From Bacteroidota bacterium (GTDB lineage: Bacteria; Bacteroidota; Bacteroidia; Palsa-965), in assembly GCA_003153435.1 (NCBI GenBank), contig PLYR01000040.1, positions 1 through 50,026 on the forward strand: DNA of 50,026 bases. The letters run 5' to 3'. The position numbers were made by a program, and so were the translations under genes. The notes under the pieces were generated by a model that was not told the origin of the DNA, did no database searches, and saw only the letters and a program-made list of their open reading frames with translations. Positions 26,621 through 35,456 of this stretch are shown here, piece by piece. Position 1 is the first letter of the stretch; every line of letters starts with the position of its first letter.

Positions 26621-28210
26621 TTATTTCCTGGGCTTGGGTAATGAAAAGTAGAAGGTAGCTCCCATACCCACTCTCCCTTCCGCCCAAACTTTTCCCGAAT
26701 GTTTAGTAATAATTTTTTGCACCAAAGCAAGCCCTACGCCGGTTCCTTCATATTCTGAAGCACTGTGAAGTCTCTGAAAAACGCCAAATAGTTTACCATA
26801 GTACGCCATGTCAAATCCGGCACCATTGTCTTTTACATAACAAATAATGTTGCCGCCATCCGCATAACTTCCGATTTCAATAAGGGTATGTTCCTTTTTA
26901 CTGGTATACTTCAATGCATTGTCGATAATGTTCACCAGAACCTGCTTCAGTAGATTTTGATCGCCGGTCACTTTTTCCATTTGTTGCAGTGTGATATCGA
27001 TTTTTCTTTCCGAGGGCACTCGGGTTAATTCCTGGATGACTGTTTCTACAAGTACTCTCATATCGACCGTTACTTTTTTTAATTCCGCTCTGCCCAGTCT
27101 GGAGAATTCGAGCAAGTCGTCAATCAGATGTCCCATTCTTTGAGTATTATTGATGATCTCATCCATTGCATCAAGTGCCTCTTCATTTCCATCAGCATAG
27201 GAATCTTTGAGAATGTGTGTGAAGCCATTAATGGCCCGCAAAGGGCTTCGCAAATCGTGAGAGATGGAATAGGAAAAGGATTCCAGTTCTTTGACTACAT
27301 CTCTCAGTTCTTTTGTCCTTTCCTCTACTTTTATTTCCAGGCTTCGGTTAAGCTCTTTCACTTCTTCCTCTGCCTCTTTTTGCAGGCTTAGATCCCTGCT
27401 TATGATAACGGCAGCGTTCACTTCGCCGTTCTCACTGTATATGGGGCTTATAGAGCTTGAATAATATAATTTATTTTCTCCGGCAAGGTGTGCTGTATCG
27501 AAAACAGATGATTCTTTTTGTTCAAAAACGGAATGGACTGCTTTTTTAACCGTCTCTACATTCTCAGCAGTCTGAAATCCGAGAATTGATTTTCCGATGA
27601 CGTCCGCTTTATTGTAATGTGAGGGTATCCGGTTGACTAAAATAATACGGGCATTGCGATCAATCAATGTCATATGGTCCATGGAATTATAGAAAATAGC
27701 TCTGAAGCGCTCTTCATTGGCCTGGATTAGACGATTTTTTTCGGCGAAGTAGGCTTCCGCAATACCATACATGGCAAAATCAATGAATTTGCTAAGACCT
27801 TCCAGATAGAGGATTGCCTTTTCTGCTGAATCAGCAAAGTCCTTTTTGATATAAGGAAGGAGGTAGTCTTTGTACATTTTAATCAGCTCATACCAATCGC
27901 TATAACTAATATTCATCTGTGCATACATGACTCCCTGTGCGAGCAGATCTTTTGAATATTCCTCCCATTTACCTTCATAGATTGCTGCATGTTGCATCGC
28001 TAAGGACCTTTCATTCTGCGCTTTTCTCTGCTCTGGTGTTTGTTGTTTCATGAGAGGCCCCCAAAGCGGATGGTCGGCTAAATCAGCCGTTAATGCTTCA
28101 CTGATGACCGGGTTGTATTTTTTGCTGAGCTCAAAATACATCTTCAGAATTTCAATATCCTTTTTGGTGAAATTCGGTGAAATGGAATGTTCAATGCTGA
28201 GAGTCTCCAT
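26621..28210 (-). CDS. Cytoplasmic PAS histidine kinase with globin-like N-terminal domain
   Basis: 529 residues, no membrane segment. The N-terminal 165 residues are all-helical, and YAQMNISYSDWYELIKMYKD with the following helix resembles the E-F-G part of globin-coupled sensors. No histidine is found where the heme-binding proximal His would be (Tyr96/Ala97 instead), which recalls the non-heme globin fold of RsbR. A PAS domain (165-280), a coiled coil, HisKA with SISHDLRSPL (His318) and HATPase (DNALKYT, DNGAGFD, GTGVGLALV) follow. The kinase subtype is that of phytochrome-like enzymes. The globin assignment is inference from pattern only. Confidence 0.85.
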   Translation of the reverse strand: METLSIEHSISPNFTKKDIEILKMYFELSKKYNPVISEALTADLADHPLWGPLMKQQTPEQRKAQNERSLAMQHAAIYEGKWEEYSKDLLAQGVMYAQMNISYSDWYELIKMYKDYLLPYIKKDFADSAEKAILYLEGLSKFIDFAMYGIAEAYFAEKNRLIQANEERFRAIFYNSMDHMTLIDRNARIILVNRIPSHYNKADVIGKSILGFQTAENVETVKKAVHSVFEQKESSVFDTAHLAGENKLYYSSSISPIYSENGEVNAAVIISRDLSLQKEAEEEVKELNRSLEIKVEERTKELRDVVKELESFSYSISHDLRSPLRAINGFTHILKDSYADGNEEALDAMDEIINNTQRMGHLIDDLLEFSRLGRAELKKVTVDMRVLVETVIQELTRVPSERKIDITLQQMEKVTGDQNLLKQVLVNIIDNALKYTSKKEHTLIEIGSYADGGNIICYVKDNGAGFDMAYYGKLFGVFQRLHSASEYEGTGVGLALVQKIITKHSGKVWAEGRVGMGATFYFSLPKPRK

Positions 28211-28240
28211 GGTTGGCTTATTGAAGTTTAAAATAATTCT

Positions 28241-31060
28241 TTAAACGAAGGCGCTTTTTTCGGCTTCAAGCTCCAGAATGGCTTTGTTGCAGACATCACG
28301 GATTGTAAGTATTTTTTCTTTCATCCCGTCGGGATTTGTGCCTTGCTTGGCTTCTTCTTCGAGGGCCGCAATAAGATCTTTCAGGTTTTTGATGCCCATG
28401 AAGGCCAGCGAAGGCTTCATTTTATGGGCCACTCTGCCGACCATGGCCCAGTCCTTATTTTTTGCTGCCTCTTCGAGGCTTGCCAGGGCTATAGGAGTTT
28501 GTTCCAGGAACAAAGAAATCATCTGAAGGATAAATTCTTTGCTTCCACGGGATAGTTCGGTCAGATAGCCCAGATCGGTGTTTTTTGTTGCTGTAGGTTG
28601 CATTTTGTAGGGTTGTTTTAGGATTGTTTTATTTTCTGTGCTTTGGCGCAAGACATTTACCACTTTGTGGTAAAGATCCTTTGGATCGAATGGCTTGGAG
28701 ACATAATCATTCATTCCGGCTCTCAAACATTTTTCCGCTTCGCCATTGATGGCATGAGCGGTCATTGCAATAATCGGGATATTTGTTTTGGGCTCTGCAG
28801 TATATTTCCGAATCTGCCGGGTTGCTTCATACCCATCCATTTCAGGAAGCTGGATATCCATAAGCACGAGATCAAAGTCGTTGTCACGAATTTTCTGTAC
28901 GGCAGATACACCGGTTTCCGCAATATCCACATTCCATTTCCAGTCGGTTAGCACTTTTTTTGCAAGAACCTGGTTCAATGTATTGTCTTCTACGAGTAAG
29001 ATCCTCAGTCCCTCATAAAGTGGGTTGGCAAGGTTATCTTCGTGGGCAGATTCAAGCTCAGGGTTGAGTTTTTTGTTGCATCTTTTGAATTCAAGCACAA
29101 AGATGAAAGAGGAACCTTTGCCAGGTGCGCTTTTAACGTGAACACGGCCTCCCTGAAGTTCTACCAATTGTTTCACAATGCTGAGGCCAAGGCCGGTTCC
29201 TCCGTACTTACGGGTTGTTTCATTCGTAGCCTGGGTAAAGCCTTCAAAAATGGAAGACAACTTGGAACTTTCAATGCCTATACCCGTATCAGTCACCGAA
29301 AAGAGCACCTCTACGGCATCTGCCTTCTCGCCAACGAGCTCTAATGCCACTTTTACTTCTCCATGGTCGGTAAATTTGATCGCATTTCCAATCAGATTCA
29401 GCAGAATTTGATTGAGCCTTACAGGGTCGCCCAACACCTGATCGGGAATTCGTTCATCAATAGAGGTGAGGAACCGGATGTTTTTTTCTGCCGCCTTCCC
29501 TTTCATGACTTCTACAATGGGTGGTAAGAGAGTTGAAAAATTTAATTCAATCTGCTCCAGGGTTACTTTGCCGGATTGGATTTTTGAAAAATCAAGGATA
29601 TCATTAATAATAACCAGGAGGTTTTCACCCGATGTTTTAATAGCATTTACATATTGATGCTGATCTCCATCAATAGGTGTTTTGAGTAAGAGATTAGTGA
29701 ATCCGATGATTGCATTCATAGGGGTCCTGATTTCATGACTCATATTCGCCAGAAACTGCTCTTTCACCTTCATCGATTCTTCCAGTTGTTTCTTGGCTAT
29801 CATTAACTCTGTGAGGGCTTTGTTCCCTTTCCGGAGCGAATGTTCTGCAATTTTGTTGGCTTGCATCAATTCCTCTTCCATCTGTCTACGGATGGTGATG
29901 TCAGAATCAATGGCAATGATGTGTTCTACTTCCTCATGCTTGTTAAGTACGGGAGTCAGCGTGGTGATCGTCCAGTAACCGATGCCTTGTTTATCATAAT
30001 TGAGTACCTCGTAGGAAACAGGAGTCTTTTCTTTTACTACTCTGGAGCAGTAAGACCCCTGAGTGATTATGGATTCCTTTTTACCTTTTTGCAATATTTC
30101 TCCGGAGGTGTTTTTGACTTCATCCAGTTCGTATCCACTCAATCTGGTGAATCCTTCGTTCACCCATTCAATTTTCCCTTCCGGGTTAAGGATGACTACG
30201 GAATTATAGGATTTAGTAGCTGCCAATGCCAGCTTGTCCAGTTCTTCCTCATGAAACCGCTCGGTTACATCCTGACTGGTTCCGGCGATTTTCATGGCAA
30301 TGCCAAAGTTATCGGCCTGGACTTCGCCTAAGAGATGTAAAGTACGGATGACTCCATCCGGACGAATAATCCGGTAAATCAAACTAAGTGGCAGAAGGTT
30401 TTTTATAGAATTACGTAAGGTATCACTTACCAGGTCTCTATCCGCATTGTGTATGTGTGAAAGAAAACTATCGAAAGAAGCAATCCTGCTATCGTCTGTT
30501 AATCCGTAGATATTGCGGAATTCGTCAGAAAGCATAAATTGTTCCGTCTTGATTTCCAATTCCCAGCTGCCTATATGAGCAAGCTTTTGAGCTTCAGAAA
30601 GCTTATGTTTTTCTGCCAGCAGCTCCAGGGTCCGTTCTTCCAGTTTTCGGGTCTTGATCGACAGCTCTGTTAAAAGCTTATGGCGTTCGATACTATAATT
30701 GATGGAGCGTTTGAGGGTTTTGCTTTTTATCTTTCCTTTAATAAGAAAATCCTGAGCGCCGAATTTTACAGCATCCATCCCTACCGAGTCATCTTCCATT
30801 CCGGTAAGCACAATGATCGGAGTATCAGAAGAAGCTTGCTGAATGCTGGTAAAGGTTTCCAGGCCGAAGCTATCGGGAAGGGATAGATCCAGAATGATTA
30901 TAGTGAATCGCTGTTTTTGGAGAAGCTCAAGGCCTTCAGACAAGTCTTTCGCCATCTGAAGATCATACTCCGTGTTAAGGGCTTCCCGGAGAGAATAATC
31001 AAACAGCTTTACATCTGCCGGGTTATCCTCAATAAGTAAAATTTTTATTTTTTTCGACAT
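28241..31060 (-). CDS. Multidomain hybrid kinase (REC-PAS-PAS-HisKA-HATPase-REC-Hpt)
   Basis: 939 residues, cytoplasmic. An N-terminal receiver (Asp58), a coiled coil, two PAS domains (about 155-270 and 275-392), a second coiled coil, HisKA with SHEIRTP (His442), HATPase (NLIGNAIKF, DTGIGI, GGTGLGLSIV), a second receiver (685-805, Asp735), and a C-terminal Hpt with AHKMKPSLAFMG (His879). It can therefore take phosphate or signals at its N terminus and run an internal His-Asp-His relay, but it has no output domain. The Hpt could phosphorylate the separate receivers of this island. Its core is close in sequence to the 23636 kinase. Confidence 0.92.
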   Translation of the reverse strand: MSKKIKILLIEDNPADVKLFDYSLREALNTEYDLQMAKDLSEGLELLQKQRFTIIILDLSLPDSFGLETFTSIQQASSDTPIIVLTGMEDDSVGMDAVKFGAQDFLIKGKIKSKTLKRSINYSIERHKLLTELSIKTRKLEERTLELLAEKHKLSEAQKLAHIGSWELEIKTEQFMLSDEFRNIYGLTDDSRIASFDSFLSHIHNADRDLVSDTLRNSIKNLLPLSLIYRIIRPDGVIRTLHLLGEVQADNFGIAMKIAGTSQDVTERFHEEELDKLALAATKSYNSVVILNPEGKIEWVNEGFTRLSGYELDEVKNTSGEILQKGKKESIITQGSYCSRVVKEKTPVSYEVLNYDKQGIGYWTITTLTPVLNKHEEVEHIIAIDSDITIRRQMEEELMQANKIAEHSLRKGNKALTELMIAKKQLEESMKVKEQFLANMSHEIRTPMNAIIGFTNLLLKTPIDGDQHQYVNAIKTSGENLLVIINDILDFSKIQSGKVTLEQIELNFSTLLPPIVEVMKGKAAEKNIRFLTSIDERIPDQVLGDPVRLNQILLNLIGNAIKFTDHGEVKVALELVGEKADAVEVLFSVTDTGIGIESSKLSSIFEGFTQATNETTRKYGGTGLGLSIVKQLVELQGGRVHVKSAPGKGSSFIFVLEFKRCNKKLNPELESAHEDNLANPLYEGLRILLVEDNTLNQVLAKKVLTDWKWNVDIAETGVSAVQKIRDNDFDLVLMDIQLPEMDGYEATRQIRKYTAEPKTNIPIIAMTAHAINGEAEKCLRAGMNDYVSKPFDPKDLYHKVVNVLRQSTENKTILKQPYKMQPTATKNTDLGYLTELSRGSKEFILQMISLFLEQTPIALASLEEAAKNKDWAMVGRVAHKMKPSLAFMGIKNLKDLIAALEEEAKQGTNPDGMKEKILTIRDVCNKAILELEAEKSAFV

Positions 31061-31136
31061 GATTCAGAAAACCATAATTTTATTAAAGTGCTTTGGAATA
31101 AAGAGGACTGTATAATGGATTAATAATGATTAATAC

Positions 31137-31493
31137 TCAACCAATACAATTCTTCACCCTTGCACTTAATTTCCCGAAATCGATAGGTTTGCTGAAAAAA
31201 TCTTCGGCTCCCAGTCCCAGAGAAGCCAGAATCATATCAGCTTTGTCAAGCGATGACATCATAATAACAGGGACCTTGTCAAAATAAAATTGTTTGAGGA
31301 GGCAGAGCAGTCCGAGCCCCGACATATCAGGCATCAGGATGTCGCATATAATCAGATCCGGGCTGATGTCCTGAGCCACTTTGATTGCATCAAAACCATT
31401 TCCAGCGGTAACAACCTCCGTATCATCATTAGTCAGGCAATGGGATATTGCAGTAAGTGTGAGCGGATCATCATCAACCACGAGAATTTTCAT
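31137..31493 (-). CDS. Single-domain response regulator
   Basis: 118 residues, a complete CheY-like receiver: VVDDDP pocket, phospho-acceptor Asp51 in LIICDILMPDMSG, Ser in VIMMSS, Lys in FFSKPID. It has no output domain. It starts 13 bases after the tail-anchored receiver at 31507 and lies 76 bases before the large hybrid kinase. Its likely partner is the Hpt of that kinase, but this is inference from position. Confidence 0.88.
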   Translation of the reverse strand: MKILVVDDDPLTLTAISHCLTNDDTEVVTAGNGFDAIKVAQDISPDLIICDILMPDMSGLGLLCLLKQFYFDKVPVIMMSSLDKADMILASLGLGAEDFFSKPIDFGKLSARVKNCIG

Positions 31494-31506
31494 GATGTTG
31501 ATTTTT

Positions 31507-32013
31507 TTAATGGTTTAAAAGAATCAGAATGAGAAGAACAATCAAAAGTAATATTCCGATCAATCCTTTCGGGCTCCTTCTCACATTTATTTTAGCGTCT
31601 TCTATTTTAACAACGGAGTCCTGCATTTCTAGAAGCAATTCTTTAACCTTTGGGAAAGTACTCTCATTTTTAACAAGGTATTCATAAGCACCGTTTTTAA
31701 CAAATTCCATGGCTGTTTCAACACTTTCGCTGGCCGAGATAATGACCACCTGTGTTTCAGGACTTCGGGTGTGTATTCGTTGAAGGACCTGAAGCCCATC
31801 CCATGCGAATGGAAATTCGGAGTCCATGCGATAATCAAGCAGGATCATGTCCGGCATTTTATGAAATTCTTTCAGGCAGGATTCTCCATTCTGGAAAGAG
31901 CGAAAACGGATGTCCGGAAATTCAGCCTTGAGATAGTTGTCCAGAGCCGTTACAAACATCGGATCGTCGTCTACTATGTAGACAAGCAGTCCACTCTCGT
32001 TCATGACTTTCAT
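31507..32013 (-). CDS. Receiver domain with C-terminal membrane anchor (first of a pair)
   Basis: 168 residues; ATG at 32004 (fourth codon) is an alternative start. Receiver domain 8-128 with VYIVDDDP, phospho-acceptor Asp60 in MILLDYRMDS, Ser in VVIISAS and Lys in YLVKNES, so it looks competent. After a short basic linker (NVRRSPKG) the protein ends in about 17 hydrophobic residues (LIGILLLIVLLILILL) followed only by NH. This is the architecture of a tail-anchored protein with the receiver in the cytoplasm. I know no described family of this kind. The next gene upstream (32025) has the same layout, but the two receivers differ widely, including a 4-5 residue insertion after Asp60 here. Confidence 0.87.
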   Translation of the reverse strand: MKVMNESGLLVYIVDDDPMFVTALDNYLKAEFPDIRFRSFQNGESCLKEFHKMPDMILLDYRMDSEFPFAWDGLQVLQRIHTRSPETQVVIISASESVETAMEFVKNGAYEYLVKNESTFPKVKELLLEMQDSVVKIEDAKINVRRSPKGLIGILLLIVLLILILLNH

Positions 32014-32024
32014 AATCCTAGTTT

Positions 32025-32537
32025 TTAGTGTTCAATGATGACCGCGAGGAGGATCCCTGCAATCAGTACCACGAAACAAACAATAGCGAGTATTAACGGC
32101 GATACCTTCTTCCTCAGCGCTACTCCAACCATATTTTCGCCCCCCTCTTTCTTTTCCCGGATTACTTTTTCAATCAGAAATCTTACATTTTGAACGGAAC
32201 CTTCTTCTTTTAACATATACTGCAGAACACCTTCTTTATTAAATATACGAGCGGTTTCCCGGTCATAATGCCCGGTAAGAATAATAACCGGTATTTCAGG
32301 CTTGATTAGCTTTATCCTTCTGTAGGTTTCCAACCCGTTTATTCCCGGAAGCGCAAAATCCAGAATAATCATATCCGGATTCAGGTGGAGGCTTCGGATG
32401 CATTCTTCCCCATTTTCAAACCGAACGGTTCGAAGTGCGTAATCATCGCTGAGAATATAATCGAGCATGAACGAATACATTTCATTATCCTCTACAATAA
32501 AGACCAACCACTGCAGATGAGGAGGATGTTCTTTCAC
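32025..32537 (-). CDS. Receiver domain with C-terminal membrane anchor (second of a pair)
   Basis: 170 residues. Receiver domain 8-132 with VFIVEDNE, phospho-acceptor Asp60 in MIILDFALPGING, Thr in VIILTG and Lys in YMLKEEGS. Basic linker (VALRKKVSP), then a single C-terminal helix of about 21 residues (LILAIVCFVVLIAGILLAVII) and the end EH. Tail-anchored layout as in the gene 11 bases downstream. Either membrane recruitment of a partner on phosphorylation or sequestration of kinases is conceivable; the sequence does not decide. No DNA-binding or enzymatic domain. Confidence 0.87.
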   Translation of the reverse strand: MKEHPPHLQWLVFIVEDNEMYSFMLDYILSDDYALRTVRFENGEECIRSLHLNPDMIILDFALPGINGLETYRRIKLIKPEIPVIILTGHYDRETARIFNKEGVLQYMLKEEGSVQNVRFLIEKVIREKKEGGENMVGVALRKKVSPLILAIVCFVVLIAGILLAVIIEH

Positions 32538-32716
32538 TTTTTTCAGGTTATTAGTTATGAATCAGTAGAATAACTATAGCTAAGTATACGCAAAGCAGTT
32601 ACTTATCGGGAAGATTTTCGGTAAAGTGATCAGATTAATCGTTAAACAGGACCGAATCGGGCCCGGTTTAATAAAGCTGAAAGAAGCCTATTATCCGCGA
32701 AGTGGATGCTGCGAAC

Positions 32717-33412
32717 TTAAAAGAGAAGATTGAGTCGCTTCATAAAGCTTTCTTTATAAAGAGCGCCCACCGGAATGGATTTATTGTTTATGGAAATAAT
32801 ACTATCATCGATCGTGTTTATTTGACCGAGCTGGACTATAAACGACCGATGAACACGCGCGAATTGCTGGGAGGGGAGTTTCTTTTCCAGAGCCTTCAAG
32901 GTGATATGCAGGGTGTATTTTTTGTCGATGGTTTGAAGGGTGACATAATCACCCAGGGCTTCAATCCAATGAATGTCGCTGATGAGCACTTTGTTAAGAA
33001 CTGCATTCTTGCGAATAAAGATAAAATCGGAAGGAAACATATCCACATTCTCGTTCAAATGATCGTAGATCTCTTTTGCTTTCGCAACGGCACGTTGGAA
33101 TCGGGGGAGTTCCACGGGTTTCAGGAGATAATCGGCAATATTGTGTTCAAAAGCCTTAAAAGCGTATTTTTCGTGAGAAGTAGTCAGAATGGTGATCGGA
33201 GGCTCAGGCAGGCTTTTTATAAGGTCAAGGCCATTCAGATGTGGCATTTCTACATCCAGAAAGAGCAGATCAATTTCTTCATTTTTAAGAATTTCCACCG
33301 CTTCCAGAGGATCTGAGCTTACTTTGATGCGCTTAATAAAGCTCACCTTCTCCACTAAATGCTTTAAAGCATTCAGGCTCATTTCATCATCATCTACCAG
33401 AAAACAATTCAT
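32717..33412 (-). CDS. LytTR-family response regulator
   Basis: 231 residues. Receiver (1-115) with LVDDDE, Asp53 in LFLDVEMPHLNG, and Lys in YLLKPVELP. LytTR DNA-binding domain (125-230: FIFIRKNAVLNKVLISDIHW; ARVHRSFIVQLGQI). It is the only DNA-binding protein of the signalling island and its first gene in the direction of transcription. It is separated from the 32025 gene by 179 bases that hold nothing recognisable. No LytS partner is adjacent, so it may answer to the hybrid kinases or to an unlinked kinase. Confidence 0.9.
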   Translation of the reverse strand: MNCFLVDDDEMSLNALKHLVEKVSFIKRIKVSSDPLEAVEILKNEEIDLLFLDVEMPHLNGLDLIKSLPEPPITILTTSHEKYAFKAFEHNIADYLLKPVELPRFQRAVAKAKEIYDHLNENVDMFPSDFIFIRKNAVLNKVLISDIHWIEALGDYVTLQTIDKKYTLHITLKALEKKLPSQQFARVHRSFIVQLGQINTIDDSIISINNKSIPVGALYKESFMKRLNLLF

Positions 33413-33466
33413 AGAGTATTTTTTGATTAGAATACCTGTAATGGATGGCGGTATCTTTTATACTTG

Positions 33467-33474
33467 CAAAAGTA
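33467..33474 (-). promoter_or_regulatory. -7 box candidates upstream of the island's LytTR gene
   Basis: Read on the - strand, TACTTTTG (33474-33467) matches TAnnTTTG and lies inside the short inverted repeat ATACTT-GCAA-AAGTAT. A second match, TACCTTTG, is at 33508-33501. Either could start the island's transcript; neither has a clear -33 box. Confidence 0.4.
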
Positions 33475-33533
33475 TTTAAATGTTACAGAACTGAATCTCT
33501 CAAAGGTAGAATAGTTATATAATCTTTACGCAG

Positions 33534-35180
33534 TTATTTTAATATAGAAGGGTTCAGAATATTAAAAACATAATTCTTTTCGGCATGCTCCCGGAGCAGC
33601 TCTAACCGGCCATTGGGTTTAAGCTGTTTTAGCTCATATAAGTCCAATCTGCGGTCGAGCATGTTATGAACGCTTCCATGAAGACGCACCTTTTTAAGTA
33701 AATCAAGTTCTAAGTCAGCAATCAATACCGTTTCTGTATTCGGGGTTGCCTCCGCCTTAATTCCATTGGTGGGAAACGCAAAATCACAAGGAGTGAAAAC
33801 AGCGGATTGGGCGTACTGAATATCCATGTTATGGACCTTTGGTAAATTGCCCACGCCTCCTGCAATACAAACAAAGCATTCATTTTCTATGGCTCTGGCC
33901 TGTGCACAACATTTAACTCTGGTGAAAGCATTTTGGGTATCTGTTAAGAAGGGTACAAACAGTATATCCATCCCTTGCATGGCAAGTAACCGTGATAATT
34001 CGGGGAATTCCACATCATAGCAGACCAGGATCCCAATCCGTCCGGCGTCTGTTTCAAGCACTTGCAGCTTATTGCCTCCTACGATCCCCCAGGTATTCAC
34101 TTCATTTGGGGTCACATGAATCTTGGAATATCGCTCTATAGAGCCATCTCTGCGGCACAAATATCCAACATTGTATAACTGTCCTTTTCTGATAAAAGGC
34201 ATGCTGCCTGTAATGATATTGACGTTGTAGGTGATCGCGTAATCAATAAATTTATCCCGTAACAGTTCGGTATAACCGGCCAGGCTTCGAATGGCTTCGG
34301 CCTGAGTCAGATGATTGAATTCGGCCATTAAAGGAGCGTTAAATAGTTCCGGAAACAATACAAAATCAGCTTTGTATCCGGCAACTGAATCAATAAAAAA
34401 CTCAATCTGCTCACAAAGCATTTCAAATGTTTTAAAGGACCTCATCTGCCATTGGATCAGACCAACCCTTGCAGTTGTTTTCAAACGGGGTTCCTGCGTA
34501 TTCTTTTTCGCATACAATACATTGTTCCATTCCATCAGTGTTGCACACTCCTTTGAACCCTCATCTCCGGGCATATAATTTTGGAGTAATTTTTTGACAT
34601 GGAATTCATTGGCCAGCTGAAAGGAAAGCACCGGATCATGCAACTCTTTCATCTTCACCTTTTCTATGTATTCCTTGGGCGTCATTTTATCGGCCAGAGG
34701 AGAATATTCAGGGATGCGGCCTCCGATGATGATAGATTTGAGATTTAAACGTTCACACAATTCTTTTCTGGCATCATACAAACGGCGGGCAAGCCTTAAC
34801 CCCCGATACTTTGGATGAATGAATACTTCAATCCCATAGAGTACATCACCATGGTTCCTGTGCGTGTTAAAAGTATAATTTCCAATAATCTCCATATACG
34901 TATGATCATCCCCAAAATCTTCGTAGTTCACAATAATAGAGAGTGCCGTACCCACCACTTTCCCGTTTACCAGTACTACAAACTGCCCTCCCGGGAAAAG
35001 CTGGATCAGCCGTGTGATCTGTTCCTTGGTCCACGCAGAGCCACGCCAATCCTGATAAGCCAATTGCATGGAATCCAATAAACCGAAATAGTCAGCCACC
35101 TGAAGGGCCCTGATTTCAACTTTGCGGATGTGGCGAACACCAGCTTTGCCGGCAACCTCACCTTCTTTTTTTAAATGCAT
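33534..35180 (-). CDS. GNAT acetyltransferase / carbon-nitrogen hydrolase fusion
   Basis: 548 residues from ATG 35180. The frame is open 54 codons further, but that segment is not like the family. The N-terminal GNAT domain (about 20-185) has the acetyl-CoA-binding IEVFIHPKYRGLRLARRLYD. The C-terminal nitrilase-superfamily amidohydrolase (from about 237) has the Glu-Lys-Cys triad: FPELFN (Glu278), YSKIHVTP (Lys353) and VCYDVEFPE (Cys387). This fusion is known in several bacterial groups, but its reaction is not established. A role in acyl-amide or amino-acid metabolism is only a guess. It is divergent from the stress protein gene at 35457. Confidence 0.88.
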   Translation of the reverse strand: MHLKKEGEVAGKAGVRHIRKVEIRALQVADYFGLLDSMQLAYQDWRGSAWTKEQITRLIQLFPGGQFVVLVNGKVVGTALSIIVNYEDFGDDHTYMEIIGNYTFNTHRNHGDVLYGIEVFIHPKYRGLRLARRLYDARKELCERLNLKSIIIGGRIPEYSPLADKMTPKEYIEKVKMKELHDPVLSFQLANEFHVKKLLQNYMPGDEGSKECATLMEWNNVLYAKKNTQEPRLKTTARVGLIQWQMRSFKTFEMLCEQIEFFIDSVAGYKADFVLFPELFNAPLMAEFNHLTQAEAIRSLAGYTELLRDKFIDYAITYNVNIITGSMPFIRKGQLYNVGYLCRRDGSIERYSKIHVTPNEVNTWGIVGGNKLQVLETDAGRIGILVCYDVEFPELSRLLAMQGMDILFVPFLTDTQNAFTRVKCCAQARAIENECFVCIAGGVGNLPKVHNMDIQYAQSAVFTPCDFAFPTNGIKAEATPNTETVLIADLELDLLKKVRLHGSVHNMLDRRLDLYELKQLKPNGRLELLREHAEKNYVFNILNPSILK

Positions 35181-35368
35181 GGATGGAAGGGTTAAGTTTT
35201 GGTAAAATCCTGCTTTTCTTTTTTTACGCCAGGTCAAAGCGAAAAAGGGACTCTTTTCGCCAGCATGGTTCTTTATATAGGTAGAATGAGGAGAATGAAG
35301 GCTGAAATCAGGAAATGATGAAATTATCCTGTTTAACTGCACAGATCCCCCCTTCAGCTATTTAGAAG

Positions 35369-35410
35369 CATTCTTTACCGAAAGAATGGAAGAAAAAGCC
35401 CGCCCGGGCG
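35369..35410 (+). promoter_or_regulatory. Inverted repeats upstream of the universal stress protein gene
   Basis: CATTCTTT-ACCG-AAAGAATG (35369-35388) is a perfect 8-base dyad, and CGCCCGGGCG (35401-35410) is a 10-base palindrome. They end 46 bases before ATG 35457. No TAnnTTTG box is present here. Confidence 0.35.
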
Positions 35411-35456
35411 TAAAATCGTGTAAACAATCCAATGCAATCACCTAAAAGCAGAAGCC

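Noticed and set aside
28241-31060. N-terminal receiver of the large hybrid kinase as a fused separate gene
   Set aside because: The frame is continuous with a coiled-coil linker, and REC-PAS-kinase order is known in hybrid kinases.
33534-35342. Longer start for the GNAT/nitrilase protein at 35342
   Set aside because: The extra 54 residues are low-complexity and do not resemble the family; ATG 35180 fits better.
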